Below, in pieces: positions 1 through 7,334 of a DNA stretch of 22,221 bases. The stretch comes from an uncultured Clostridia bacterium. Lineage in GTDB: Bacteria > Bacillota > Clostridia > Oscillospirales > Oscillospiraceae. The translations under genes were made by a program, and so were the position numbers. Each line of letters begins with the position of its first letter. Position 1 is the stretch's first letter. The notes under the pieces were generated by a model. The model was not told the DNA's origin. It searched no databases and saw nothing but the letters and a program-made list of their open reading frames with translations. The stretch is from assembly GCA_946539175.1 (NCBI GenBank), contig CAMNHH010000016.1:1-22221 (forward strand), written 5' to 3'.

Positions 1-458
1 GCGCGGCCCTGCTGAATCAGGAAGGTGTTGGGACGCTCCAGCTGCGCGGCGCCGCCGTTGAAGAAGCCGCCCTCGTACTCACAGAGATAGAGCTCGTTCA
101 TCAGCTTTTCGATATCCTGGCAATCGGTGCGGATCAGATCGATGGACTTCTTCCAGTTCTTCTCGCCGCCCCGCTCGAACACGTCGCGGAAGGCGTCCAG
201 CAGAACGTAATAGCCCTTGTTGCGGCCGTAGGACTCGTCGCCCAGGAACATGGTGGACCACTGCACGTCAGTCATGGCGGTGGTGCCGGAGTCGGAGAGC
301 ATATCCACTGTCAGCATACCGGCAGGGAAGGCGAATTCATTGTAGTGGGTGGCCTTCAGGGCGCGCTCACGCTGCTCCACAGTCACGTCGGGAATGTTGC
401 GGGTCACATATGTCAGACTGCGGGGTGTCTTGACGTTCAGGGGATATTCGTTTGCCAT
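1..458 (-). CDS. Beta-eliminating lyase, tryptophanase/tyrosine phenol-lyase-like (N-terminal part, runs off left edge)
   Basis: The gene starts at the ATG at 458-456 behind a GGAGGAAC ribosome site and reads open to base 1, giving about 152 residues. The stretch LTVDMLSDSGTTAMTDVQW followed by GDESYGRNKGYYVL matches the N-terminal core of tryptophanase and tyrosine phenol-lyase (IDLLTDSGTGA, then GDExYxxSRSYY). These PLP enzymes split tryptophan or tyrosine into indole or phenol, pyruvate and ammonia. After the GDESY block there are roughly 40 extra residues before the family's QGRAAE-like motif (here QQGRA), so this is a divergent long form. Its substrate cannot be assigned. The PLP lysine lies outside the window. 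It is the last visible gene of the iorA operon, 31 bp after the aminotransferase, which fits amino-acid breakdown. The superfamily assignment is firm; indole versus phenol release is unknown. Confidence 0.72.
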   Translation of the reverse strand, partial: MANEYPLNVKTPRSLTYVTRNIPDVTVEQRERALKATHYNEFAFPAGMLTVDMLSDSGTTAMTDVQWSTMFLGDESYGRNKGYYVLLDAFRDVFERGGEKNWKKSIDLIRTDCQDIEKLMNELYLCEYEGGFFNGGAAQLERPNTFLIQQGR

Positions 459-489
459 GATTGCTTTGTTCCTCCAGTTCTATAATTCG

Positions 490-1686
490 TTAAGCGTTGG
501 TTTTCAGACCATAGGATTCCGCCAGCTTCCGGAAGGCGGGCAGGCTGCGCTGAATCATCTCGGGGCTGACGCAGGTGCTGAAGCGGCTGAAGCCGGGGCA
601 GCCGAAGCCGTCACAGGGCACAGTCAGAATGTTCAGCGCTTTGGCCCGTTCGGAGAAGCCCAGAGAGTCGCCGTCGGGAGCCTCCACCATCATATAGAAG
701 GCGCCCTGGGGCTTGACGCAGCGGAAGCCCAGCTTGGTAAGCTCGGTGTAAAGCGTGATGCGGTTGTGGTCATAGGTCTCCAGGTCGGGCCGCAGCTCAG
801 TGCAGCGGGCCACCACCCGCTGCCACAGGGAGGGGGCGCAGACGTGGCCAATGGCACGGGAGGCGCCGGCGATGGCGGCGTAGAGCTCGGCGCTGTCGGC
901 GCAGCAATCCGGCACGCAGACGTAGCCGATGCGCTCGCCGGGCATGGACAGGATCTTGGAGTAGGAATAACAGATGACGGTGTTGGGATAGATGGCAGGG
1001 ACGTAGGGGGCGTCCAGACCGTCATAGGTCAGCTCCCGATAGGGCTCGTCGGAGAGCACGTAGATGGGATGGCCGAACTCCTCCCCCTTGCGGGTCAGGA
1101 TCTCACCCAGCTTCTTCAGGGTCTCCTCAAGGTAGATGACGCCGGAAGGATTGTTGGGAGAATTGATGATGACCGCCTGGGTGTGCTCGTTGATGCGCTT
1201 TTCCAGCTCGTCAAAGCGGATCTGGAAGTGCTCGGTATCGGGGGGCACCACGACGCACTTGGCGCCGGTGGAGTTGCAGTATGCGGGATACTCAGAGAAA
1301 TACGGGGCAATCACCACGAACTCCGCGTTCTCCACCGCCAGAGCCTGCATACAGGCGGTCATGGCGGGGGCGGCGCCGCAGGTGAAGAAGATGTTCTGGG
1401 GACGGATTTGGGTACCGGTCCGCTTGCTCAGATCCGCTGCAATGGCCTCCCGGGCCTCGGCGCAGCCCCCGGCGGGGGTATAGCCGTGCAGGGCGATGGG
1501 GTCCATTTCCAGAAGCTCCAGGACGGTATCCTTCACCTTCTGGGGCGCGGGGACGGAGGGATTGCCGATGGAGAAGTCGTAGACGTTCTCCTTGCCAATC
1601 TTGGCGGCCTGCTCCATGCCGTACTCAAACAGCACGCGGATGCGGCTCTTGGCAACGCCCATTTGATGGAATTTTTCTACGAACAT
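490..1686 (-). CDS. PLP-dependent aminotransferase, class I/II (fold type I)
   Basis: This 398-residue protein has the usual length and landmarks of an aspartate/aromatic-type aminotransferase. They are GYTPAGG near 69-74, the substrate-carboxylate motif SPNNPSG at 176-182, the PLP-ring aspartate in SDEPYREL (D213), the Schiff-base lysine in SYSKILSMPGERIGY (K244) and the following arginine (R252). It would move the amino group of an amino acid to 2-oxoglutarate and so make the 2-keto acid for the IorAB genes upstream in the same operon. The start ATG overlaps the butyrate-kinase stop by one base (TGATG), with AAGGAAGGAA just upstream as ribosome site, so translation is coupled. The exact substrate (aromatic, branched-chain or other) cannot be read from sequence; context favours an amino acid whose keto acid is an IOR substrate. 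Confidence 0.88.
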   Translation of the reverse strand: MFVEKFHQMGVAKSRIRVLFEYGMEQAAKIGKENVYDFSIGNPSVPAPQKVKDTVLELLEMDPIALHGYTPAGGCAEAREAIAADLSKRTGTQIRPQNIFFTCGAAPAMTACMQALAVENAEFVVIAPYFSEYPAYCNSTGAKCVVVPPDTEHFQIRFDELEKRINEHTQAVIINSPNNPSGVIYLEETLKKLGEILTRKGEEFGHPIYVLSDEPYRELTYDGLDAPYVPAIYPNTVICYSYSKILSMPGERIGYVCVPDCCADSAELYAAIAGASRAIGHVCAPSLWQRVVARCTELRPDLETYDHNRITLYTELTKLGFRCVKPQGAFYMMVEAPDGDSLGFSERAKALNILTVPCDGFGCPGFSRFSTCVSPEMIQRSLPAFRKLAESYGLKTNA

Positions 1687-2774
1687 CAGAGTTCCTTCCT
1701 TTCCGGTAAATGATATTCCTTTGCCTTTTCCTGACCGCTCAGCAGCCGCAGTCCGCCCTGGGCCAGGGCCTCCATCTCATTTTCGCCGGGAATCACCACG
1801 ATGGGAGCCAGGAATCCGGCGTAATCTTTGATTCGCTCGGTCAGCAGTTTGGAGTAGGCCAGGCCGCCGGTGAGGATGATGGCGTCGCAGTGACCCTTCA
1901 GGGCAACGGACAGCAGCCCGATGGTCTTGGCAATCTGATAGGCCTGGGCCTGGAGAATCTCGTCGGCCCGGCGGTCCCCCGCCTCAATGCGCCGTTCGAT
2001 CTCCCGGCAGTCGCTGGTACCCAGGTGGGCGTACATGCCGCCCCTGCCCCTGATCTTCTTGTCCATCTCCGCCTTGGTGTATTTGCCGGAGAAGCAGAGC
2101 CGGGTCAGCTCCAGGGCCGGGACGCAGCCCGAGCGCTCCGGGGAAAACTGGCCGTCGTCGTCCCCCACGGAGTCGATCATGGTGCCGTGCCGGTGGACGC
2201 TGGCGGAGGTGCCGCCCCCCAGATGGAAGACGATGAGATCCATGTCCTCATAGCGCTTGCCCTGAGAAGCCGCGTAACGGATGGCCTGGGCGCGGCTGTT
2301 CAGCACATGGCTGAAGGACTGACGGGTGATTTCGGGAATGCCGGTGATCTTTGCCACGGGGCTCAGATCTCCGGAGGTGACGGCGTCGTAGATGTAGGCG
2401 GGGATGCCGTACTCGTCGGCAACGGCCTTGGCCAGCAGGCCTCCCAGGTTGGAGGCGTGGGGGGAGCTGTAAGCAGGATCCACCAAGGCTTTGGCCAGTG
2501 CGTCGTTCACAGCGTAGCCGCCGGTACGCAGGCCGTAGACCAGGCCGCCGCGTCCTACCACAGCGGAGAGCTCCTCGCCCTTGATTTTGTTTTCCGCCAT
2601 GAATTCGTGGATCAGAGACAGGCGGTAGGGCACCTGATCCCCGATCTTCTCAAAGCGGTGCAGATCCTCGGCCTTGTGTTCAATGCTGCTCTGCAGCAGC
2701 TTCTCCTCCCCGTCGTAGAGAGCCAGCTTGGTGCTGGTGGAGCCGGGATTGATGATGAGCTGGAGACAGGACAT
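1686..2774 (-). CDS. buk: Butyrate kinase family (acyl phosphate to acid plus ATP)
   Basis: The protein has 362 residues, close to the usual 355-360 of butyrate kinase. It opens with the acetokinase-fold phosphate motif NPGSTSTK (residues 9-16) and later has VVGRGGL, FHLGGGTSAS and ILTGGLAYS, as in the ASKHA butyrate/branched-chain kinases. It converts an acyl phosphate and ADP into a free carboxylic acid and ATP. The ATG at 2774 is chosen because a GGGGAGG ribosome site lies just before it; an earlier in-frame ATG at 2810 would overlap ptb and add twelve basic residues unlike the family. Ptb ends 14 bp upstream. In this operon the natural substrate may be an arylacetyl, isobutyryl or isovaleryl phosphate made from amino acids, since an IOR and an aminotransferase are co-transcribed. 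Confidence 0.88.
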   Translation of the reverse strand: MSCLQLIINPGSTSTKLALYDGEEKLLQSSIEHKAEDLHRFEKIGDQVPYRLSLIHEFMAENKIKGEELSAVVGRGGLVYGLRTGGYAVNDALAKALVDPAYSSPHASNLGGLLAKAVADEYGIPAYIYDAVTSGDLSPVAKITGIPEITRQSFSHVLNSRAQAIRYAASQGKRYEDMDLIVFHLGGGTSASVHRHGTMIDSVGDDDGQFSPERSGCVPALELTRLCFSGKYTKAEMDKKIRGRGGMYAHLGTSDCREIERRIEAGDRRADEILQAQAYQIAKTIGLLSVALKGHCDAIILTGGLAYSKLLTERIKDYAGFLAPIVVIPGENEMEALAQGGLRLLSGQEKAKEYHLPERKEL

Positions 2775-2788
2775 GATACCTCCCCGCC

Positions 2789-3688
2789 TCAGCGGCAAAT
2801 GGCGGCGCAAGCCATAAGGGAATAATACTTTTCCTCAAAGCTGGCGCTGCGGGAATTCAGGGCGATGGGACACTTGGCGCCGGTGACGACGCCCACCATC
2901 TTGGCCCCCGCATAGAGCAGCAGCCCTTTGACGAAAATATTGCCCACAGCCATATAGGGCACCAACAGGATGTCCGTATCGCCGCTGACGGGACTGTCAT
3001 ATTTCTTGATCTGACAGGAGGCCTTGTCCATGGCAAGGTCCAGGGAGATGGGGCCCTCCACGTAGCAGGAGCCGAATTCCCCGGCAAGCGCCGCTTCCTT
3101 CAGGGCAGCGGCGTCCACAGTCTCAACGATCTTGGGGCTGACGTTCTCGGCGGCGCAGACGGCGGCCACCAGGGGACGCTCGTAGCCCAGGCCGCGGAAG
3201 GCCTCCACTGCGTTGCGGAGAATGCCCTTCTTCTGCTCCAGATCGGGGTGGGGCACCATGCCGCCGTCGGCCACGCCCAGCAGCTTATGGTAGCCGGGAA
3301 TCTCGATGAAGGCGGTATGGGAGATGATGCCGCCGGTGCTGATGCCGGTCTGCTTGTTGACCACGGCCTTGAGGATGGTGGCGGTCTGCATATAGCCCTT
3401 CTGGAGGAAATCTGCCTTGTCCTCCCGGATCAGCTCGACGGCGAGGCGGGCAGCCTCCTCGTCCGTCTCGGCGTCCACAATGTCGGCAGGGTCGATCTCA
3501 TGTCCCAGCTGTCGGCCGATTTGGAGGATCTCCTCCCGATGACCCACCAGGACGTATCGGAGGATGCCCTCAGAGGCCGCATGCAGCACGGCCTCCAGGG
3601 TATGGGCGTCATGGGCGCAGGCAACAGCCACGGTTTTAGACTCCCCTGCCCCGACCAGTTCCCGCAGCGCCTTGAAATCTTTCAGCAT
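2789..3688 (-). CDS. ptb: Phosphate butyryltransferase (phosphate acyltransferase family)
   Basis: The protein has 299 residues, the standard length for phosphotransbutyrylase. The family's C-terminal signature is clear: SGDTDILLVPYMAVGNIFVK, then GAKMVGVVTGAKCPIALNSRS. The enzyme exchanges CoA for phosphate on a short acyl-CoA, giving acyl phosphate for the kinase encoded next. The start at 3688 has AGAGGAAA about seven bases upstream. The gene lies 12 bp after iorB and 14 bp before the kinase, so IorAB, Ptb and Buk are made from one transcript and can pass acyl-CoA straight to ATP formation. A butyryl-only role would also fit the enzyme itself, but nothing for crotonyl or butyryl-CoA synthesis is seen nearby. 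Confidence 0.9.
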   Translation of the reverse strand: MLKDFKALRELVGAGESKTVAVACAHDAHTLEAVLHAASEGILRYVLVGHREEILQIGRQLGHEIDPADIVDAETDEEAARLAVELIREDKADFLQKGYMQTATILKAVVNKQTGISTGGIISHTAFIEIPGYHKLLGVADGGMVPHPDLEQKKGILRNAVEAFRGLGYERPLVAAVCAAENVSPKIVETVDAAALKEAALAGEFGSCYVEGPISLDLAMDKASCQIKKYDSPVSGDTDILLVPYMAVGNIFVKGLLLYAGAKMVGVVTGAKCPIALNSRSASFEEKYYSLMACAAICR

Positions 3689-3700
3689 GGCGTTTTCCTC

Positions 3701-4285
3701 TTAAGCCTTCACGGCGTCGTGACCGGCGCGATAGGCCTTCAGGTTCAGCTCCTTGAACTTAGGCGGTACAGTGGAGGCAATAACGTCCTCCCAATCCACC
3801 ACGTCGTCCATGCCAAGGGCCTTGACCATGGAGCCGAAAAGGACGATGTTCATGCACTTTGCGGAGCCCAGGGACTCAGCAATCTCACCAGCCTTGAGTA
3901 CATGGCACTTGAAGTGCTTTTGCATGGCCTCCAGGCAGCCCTCGGGATACTGGGCCAGGCCTGCGGCGATGCTGGAGGAAGCCATTTCGTAGTCGTTGAT
4001 GACCACAACGCCGTCTGGCTTCAGATAGTCGGCGTAGCGGACGGCCTCCATCTTCTCGAAGGCCACGATGATGTCGGCGGCCCCCTTGCCGATCACGGGA
4101 GAATTCACCTTCTCGCCCCAGTGGACCTGGGTGGAGACGGAGCCGCCGCGCTGGCTCATGCCGTGGACCTCGGACATCTTGACGTCAAAACCGGCCCGCA
4201 TGAGACCGTTGACCAATACCTTAGCGGTGAGGATGGCGCCCTGGCCGCCTACGCCGACCAGCAGCGCGCTTTTCGTTTTCGTCAT
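3701..4285 (-). CDS. iorB: Indolepyruvate:ferredoxin oxidoreductase, beta subunit
   Basis: This 194-residue protein has the gamma-domain (2-oxoacid oxidoreductase) fold seen in IorB: SALLVGVGGQGAILTAKVLVNGL at the N-terminus, then SEVHGMSQRGGSVSTQVHWG, a family hallmark. With IorA it oxidises aryl pyruvates, CoA and ferredoxin to aryl-acetyl-CoA, CO2 and reduced ferredoxin. Length matches the family (about 190-200). The ATG lies 3 bp after the iorA stop with GAGAGGAG as ribosome site, so the two subunits are translationally linked. The gene order iorA-iorB is the common one. Confidence 0.92.
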   Translation of the reverse strand: MTKTKSALLVGVGGQGAILTAKVLVNGLMRAGFDVKMSEVHGMSQRGGSVSTQVHWGEKVNSPVIGKGAADIIVAFEKMEAVRYADYLKPDGVVVINDYEMASSSIAAGLAQYPEGCLEAMQKHFKCHVLKAGEIAESLGSAKCMNIVLFGSMVKALGMDDVVDWEDVIASTVPPKFKELNLKAYRAGHDAVKA

Positions 4286-4288
4286 GGC

Positions 4289-6043
4289 TTATTTCTCCTC
4301 TCTGGTGATGGCGCCCATCGGGCAGACCTGTGCGCAGACGGTGCAGCCCACGCACTGGTTGTGGTCGATCCGGGCCTTCTTGTTTTCCACGAGCACGGCG
4401 GGGCAGCCCACGCCAAGGCAGCGCTTGCAGCCGATGCACTTGTTGGTGTCAACGACGCACTTGCCGATGTCGTGCTTGATGCGCTTGATCAGCAGGCAGG
4501 GACGGCGGGCAATGATGGCGGCGGGAACCTCAGAGGCCAGAGCGTCCTGAACGGCCTGCTCCATGGCCTTCAGATCCTGCGGATCCACGATGATGACTTT
4601 CTTGTAGCCGTAGGCCGTGAGGATGTCCTCAATCTTCAGCGCCTCGGCAATCTCGCCCTTCAAGTTGAAGCCGGTGCCGGGATTGTCCTGGTGACCGGTC
4701 ATTCCGGTGATGGAGTTATCCAGCACCACAGGGATCAGGTTGCCGGCGTTGTAGATGATCTCGGCGGCGCCGGTCATGCCGCTGTGGAAGAAGGTGGAGT
4801 CGCCCAGGACGCCGAAGACCTTCTTGTCGGTGACGCCGGAGGCCTCGAAGGCCTTGGCCATACCCATGGCAACGGAGAAGCCGCCGCCCATGCAGACCAC
4901 GCTGTCCAGCGCGTTCAGAGGCGCGGAGCCGCCCAAGGTGTAGCAGCCGATATCGCCCGCGATTACGAAGTCCTTATGCTTGGACATGGTATAGAAGAAG
5001 CCTCTGTGGGGGCAGCCGGGGCAGAGTGCGGGTGGACGGGACACAGCTTGCACACCCACGTCGGTGACGGGAGCGGTCTCTCCGAAGACACGCTCCCTGA
5101 CGATCTGGGGATTCAGCTCATACATATTGCCGATAAGCTCCTTCCCCACGCAGGGAATGCCGGCGGCCTTAATCTGCTCCTCCATGAAGCCGTCCAGCTC
5201 CTCAATGACGTAGAGCTTCTCCACCTTGGAGGCAAAGTCCCGAATCAGATCCATGGGCATGGGGTTGGTGAGACCAAGCTTCAGGAAGGAGGTGCCCTCG
5301 GGGAAGGCGTCCTTGGCGTAGTAGTAGGCAATGGAGGCGGTGACGACGCCGATCTTGCCGTCGCCCAGCTCAAGCTTGTTCAGAGGGCTGGTGCAGCCGT
5401 AGGCGGCCAGCTTCTTCAGATTCTCCTCCAGCTTGGGATGGTTGCGGTAGGCGTTGGCGGGAGCGGAGATGTACTTGCGAGTGTTGCGCACGTAGTCGGG
5501 GGCCTTATGCTCCTCCCGCTCACCGAAGCTGACAAGGCTCTTGGAATGGGCCACGCGGGTGGTGGTGCGGAAAAGCACCGGCATATCAAACTGCTCGGAG
5601 ATCTCATAGGCGGCCTTCATGAAGTCCAGGCACTCCTGGGAATCAGAGGGCTCCACCATGGCGATCTTGGCGGACTTGGCGTAGTAACGGTTGTCCTGCT
5701 CGTTCTGGGAGGAGTGCATGCTGGGGTCGTCGGCGGAGACGATGACAAAGCCGCCACTGACGCCGTTGTAGGCCGCGGTGAAGATGGGGTCCGCCGCTAC
5801 GTTAACGCCAACGTGCTTCATGGCACAGAGGCTGCGTACGCCGGCGATGCTGGCGCCGTAGGCCACCTCGGTTGCGACCTTCTCGTTGGGCGCCCACTCA
5901 CAGTACAGGGAATCCTTGTACTTGGGCAGGTTCTCGAAGATCTCGGTGCTGGGGGTGCCGGGATAGGCTGAACAGACCTTGACACCGGCCTCATAAGCAC
6001 CTCTGGCAATGGCTTCATTGCCGGAAAGCAGTTGTCGATCCAA
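4289..6043 (-). CDS. iorA: Indolepyruvate:ferredoxin oxidoreductase, alpha subunit (TTG start)
   Basis: From the TTG at 6043 the product is 584 residues, close to the usual IorA length of 580-620. It begins MDRQLLSGNEAIARGAYEAG, the normal IorA opening. Domains in order: the pyrimidine-binding domain with SAYPGTPSTEI and the CAMKHVGVNVAADP segment; a TPP-binding domain with CPGCPHRGF, GDIGCYTLG and the TPP/Mg motif GDSTFFHSG ending LDN; and a C-terminal pair of [4Fe-4S] clusters (C536/539/542/547 and C564/567/570/574 of this numbering). TTG is preferred over the in-frame ATG at 6121 because AAAGGTGGT sits seven bases before it and the extra 26 residues overlap the promoter. It decarboxylates 2-keto acids and reduces ferredoxin. 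It is the first gene of its operon, divergent from the LysR gene. Confidence 0.93.
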   Translation of the reverse strand: MDRQLLSGNEAIARGAYEAGVKVCSAYPGTPSTEIFENLPKYKDSLYCEWAPNEKVATEVAYGASIAGVRSLCAMKHVGVNVAADPIFTAAYNGVSGGFVIVSADDPSMHSSQNEQDNRYYAKSAKIAMVEPSDSQECLDFMKAAYEISEQFDMPVLFRTTTRVAHSKSLVSFGEREEHKAPDYVRNTRKYISAPANAYRNHPKLEENLKKLAAYGCTSPLNKLELGDGKIGVVTASIAYYYAKDAFPEGTSFLKLGLTNPMPMDLIRDFASKVEKLYVIEELDGFMEEQIKAAGIPCVGKELIGNMYELNPQIVRERVFGETAPVTDVGVQAVSRPPALCPGCPHRGFFYTMSKHKDFVIAGDIGCYTLGGSAPLNALDSVVCMGGGFSVAMGMAKAFEASGVTDKKVFGVLGDSTFFHSGMTGAAEIIYNAGNLIPVVLDNSITGMTGHQDNPGTGFNLKGEIAEALKIEDILTAYGYKKVIIVDPQDLKAMEQAVQDALASEVPAAIIARRPCLLIKRIKHDIGKCVVDTNKCIGCKRCLGVGCPAVLVENKKARIDHNQCVGCTVCAQVCPMGAITREEK

Positions 6044-6050
6044 AGTAAAT

Positions 6051-6060
6051 GACCACCTTT
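6051..6060 (-). promoter_or_regulatory. Ribosome binding site deciding the iorA TTG start
   Basis: On the minus strand the bases read AAAGGTGGTC, followed by seven bases and TTG at 6043. No comparable site precedes the in-frame ATG at 6121, which lies upstream of the predicted transcription start. Confidence 0.75.
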
Positions 6061-6099
6061 CTGAATCTAAAGCGAGTTTTTGTGTATTACGAACAAAAT

Positions 6100-6114
6100 T
6101 ATTATAAAATAATA
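6100..6114. promoter_or_regulatory. AT-rich 15-bp inverted repeat, candidate LysR-type operator
   Basis: TATTAT-AAA-ATAATA is a perfect inverted repeat with a 3-base centre. It covers the iorA -10 box and lies immediately before the lysR -35 box. LysR-type regulators bind short AT-rich dyads in the gap between themselves and a divergent target, so it is a plausible binding site. AT-rich dyads also occur by chance in promoters. Confidence 0.42.
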
Positions 6115-6129
6115 CTTGCAAACTGTAAA
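6101..6129 (-). promoter_or_regulatory. Sigma-A-like promoter of the iorA operon
   Basis: On the minus strand a -35 box TTTACA (6129-6124) and a perfect -10 box TATAAT (6106-6101) are separated by 17 bases. Transcription would start near 6094, leaving a leader of about 50 nt before the TTG. The -35 box lies inside the spacer of the opposite lysR promoter, so the two polymerase sites overlap. Confidence 0.78.
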
Positions 6130-6144
6130 GATTAAACTTATAAT
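6116..6144 (+). promoter_or_regulatory. Sigma-A-like promoter of the lysR-type gene
   Basis: A -35 box TTGCAA (6116-6121) and a perfect -10 box TATAAT (6139-6144) have a 17-base spacer. Transcription would start near 6151, about 50 nt before the ATG at 6203. It overlaps the divergent iorA promoter. Confidence 0.75.
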
Positions 6145-6202
6145 AGCAGTATTAGATTTACTTATTTTTAGCGCAATTTTCCACAGATTAGAGGTTTTAC
6201 TT

Positions 6203-7099
6203 ATGACGATTCAGCAAGTGCTCTATGTGTTGGAGATCGCCTCCCGCAGCAGCGTCTCCCAGGCGGCTCAAAAGCTCTATCTCTCTCAATCCGCTCTCTC
6301 CCAGCAGCTGCGGCGTCTGGAGGAGGAATTGGGGTATCCGCTCTTTTCCCGGACCGCCAACGGCCTGCAGCTCACTCCGGAGGGGCAGCTTTTCTGCGAC
6401 CAGGCAGCGCCGGTGGCGGAGCGCTGGGCGGAGTTTTGCAAGACCGTTCAGAAAAAGCAGCCCACGGAGCAACTGCGGCTGCGCTTGGGTCTGGGCTCCC
6501 GGGTCTACTCCAACAATCTATTCCCCCGGATCGCGGAGTATTTCCAGTCCAAGCCGGAGATAGAGGTCACCTTTGTGACAGAGGCCGGGCGGGATATGGT
6601 AGACGCCCTGCACAAGGGCGAGGTGGACCTGGCACTGGACCGCTTGCCCATGGAGGAGCTGCCTGATCCAGGAGAGCTCTGCTCCGTGCCCCTGATCCGG
6701 GAGCGGCAATGCGTTTTGCTCAGCGAAAACGATCCCAGGGCCGGCTACAACTCCCTGACCCTCCGGGATCTGCAGGGCTGCACGATGATCTCCGGCCTGG
6801 AGGATTCCGCCGAGGACCGCTCCATGAAGAGCACCCTGCGGAAAAACCACATTACAGTGAAACGGGTCTACCGTACCGACGGCATTGATACCAGCATGCA
6901 GCTGGTGCGGGACGGCATGGGCATCTCTCTGGGGCCGCTCTCTTTTGCGGATTATTATCACGTTAAGGCCGTTCCCCTGGAGCCGGAGACCTGGATCAGC
7001 CTCCACTTTATCTGCCTGCAGACCAGCCTGAAGCAGCCGGTAATCCGCCGTTTCCGGGATTACCTCACCGCAATTTGCAGAGCGGAGGACAACAACTGA
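6203..7099 (+). CDS. LysR-family transcriptional regulator
   Basis: From the ATG at 6203 the protein is 298 residues, typical of the family. Residues 1-60 form the winged helix-turn-helix (TIQQVLYVLEIASRSSVSQAAQKL, then SQSALSQQLRRLEEELGYPLFSR). The rest is the periplasmic-binding-like effector domain, with RLRLGLGSRVYSNN opening it and MQLVRDGMGISLGP near the end. The upstream in-frame ATG at 6116 is rejected because it falls on the gene's own -35 box and would add 29 residues before the HTH. AGAGG precedes the chosen start. It is divergent from the iorA operon with overlapping promoters, so control of amino-acid oxidation, with a keto acid or aromatic acid as effector, is the natural inference. 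Confidence 0.92.
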   Translation: MTIQQVLYVLEIASRSSVSQAAQKLYLSQSALSQQLRRLEEELGYPLFSRTANGLQLTPEGQLFCDQAAPVAERWAEFCKTVQKKQPTEQLRLRLGLGSRVYSNNLFPRIAEYFQSKPEIEVTFVTEAGRDMVDALHKGEVDLALDRLPMEELPDPGELCSVPLIRERQCVLLSENDPRAGYNSLTLRDLQGCTMISGLEDSAEDRSMKSTLRKNHITVKRVYRTDGIDTSMQLVRDGMGISLGPLSFADYYHVKAVPLEPETWISLHFICLQTSLKQPVIRRFRDYLTAICRAEDNN

Positions 7100-7114
7100 G
7101 CCATGAAAAAGAAA

Positions 7115-7140
7115 GGGACCGACGTGAAAGCGCCGGTCCC
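7115..7140. terminator. GC-rich stem-loop after the lysR gene
   Basis: GGGACCG (7115-7121) pairs with CGGTCCC (7134-7140) around a 12-base loop, 15 bp past the lysR stop. Read on the plus strand it lacks a clean T-run. Read on the minus strand it is followed by a T-rich stretch (7101-7114), so it may act mainly on transcripts coming leftward from the Fe-S flavoprotein operon. Confidence 0.55.
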
Positions 7141-7161
7141 GATTATTCTACGAATATTTGA

Positions 7162-7182
7162 AAAAATGTTGGAAACATTTTT
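7162..7182. terminator. Symmetric A/T-flanked hairpin, likely bidirectional terminator
   Basis: AAAAATGTT and AACATTTTT form a perfect 9-bp stem with a GGA loop. Each strand therefore has a run of T at the 3' side of the stem. The stem is AT-rich and may be weak alone, but it sits between two convergent genes. Confidence 0.55.
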
Positions 7183-7294
7183 CCCGCCACCCACATTTTG
7201 CGGATGCCGCCCTGGGCAAGGTCCAGGGAAATATACCGTACAAGCTCTGTTTTTAAACATCCGAATGGATTTGCAGCTTGCGGCGAAATTTCGG

Positions 7295-7325
7295 TTGATG
7301 AAACGGCTTCTAAGCGTTTCATCAA
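7295..7325. terminator. 11-bp stem-loop just after the Fe-S flavoprotein stop
   Basis: TTGATGAAACG (7295-7305) and CGTTTCATCAA (7315-7325) pair perfectly around a 9-base loop, about 10 bp beyond the stop of the minus-strand gene ending at 7335. On the minus strand the T-run lies before, not after, the stem, so it is not a textbook rho-independent terminator. It could stabilise the mRNA 3' end. The remainder of 7183-7294 shows no gene. Confidence 0.45.
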
Positions 7326-7334
7326 AAAACAGAA

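Noticed and set aside
2775..2810. Upstream ATG for butyrate kinase at 2810
   Set aside because: It overlaps the end of ptb and adds twelve residues before the conserved start; the ATG at 2774 has a strong ribosome site.
3248..5971. Very long open frame on the plus strand opposite iorA/iorB/ptb
   Set aside because: It is antisense to well-recognised genes, spans several of them and has low-complexity G/A/V/L/H/D composition typical of the complement of GC-rich codons. No family motif is present.
6116..6202. Upstream ATG for the LysR gene at 6116
   Set aside because: It lies on the gene's own promoter and adds a hydrophobic leader unlike LysR proteins.
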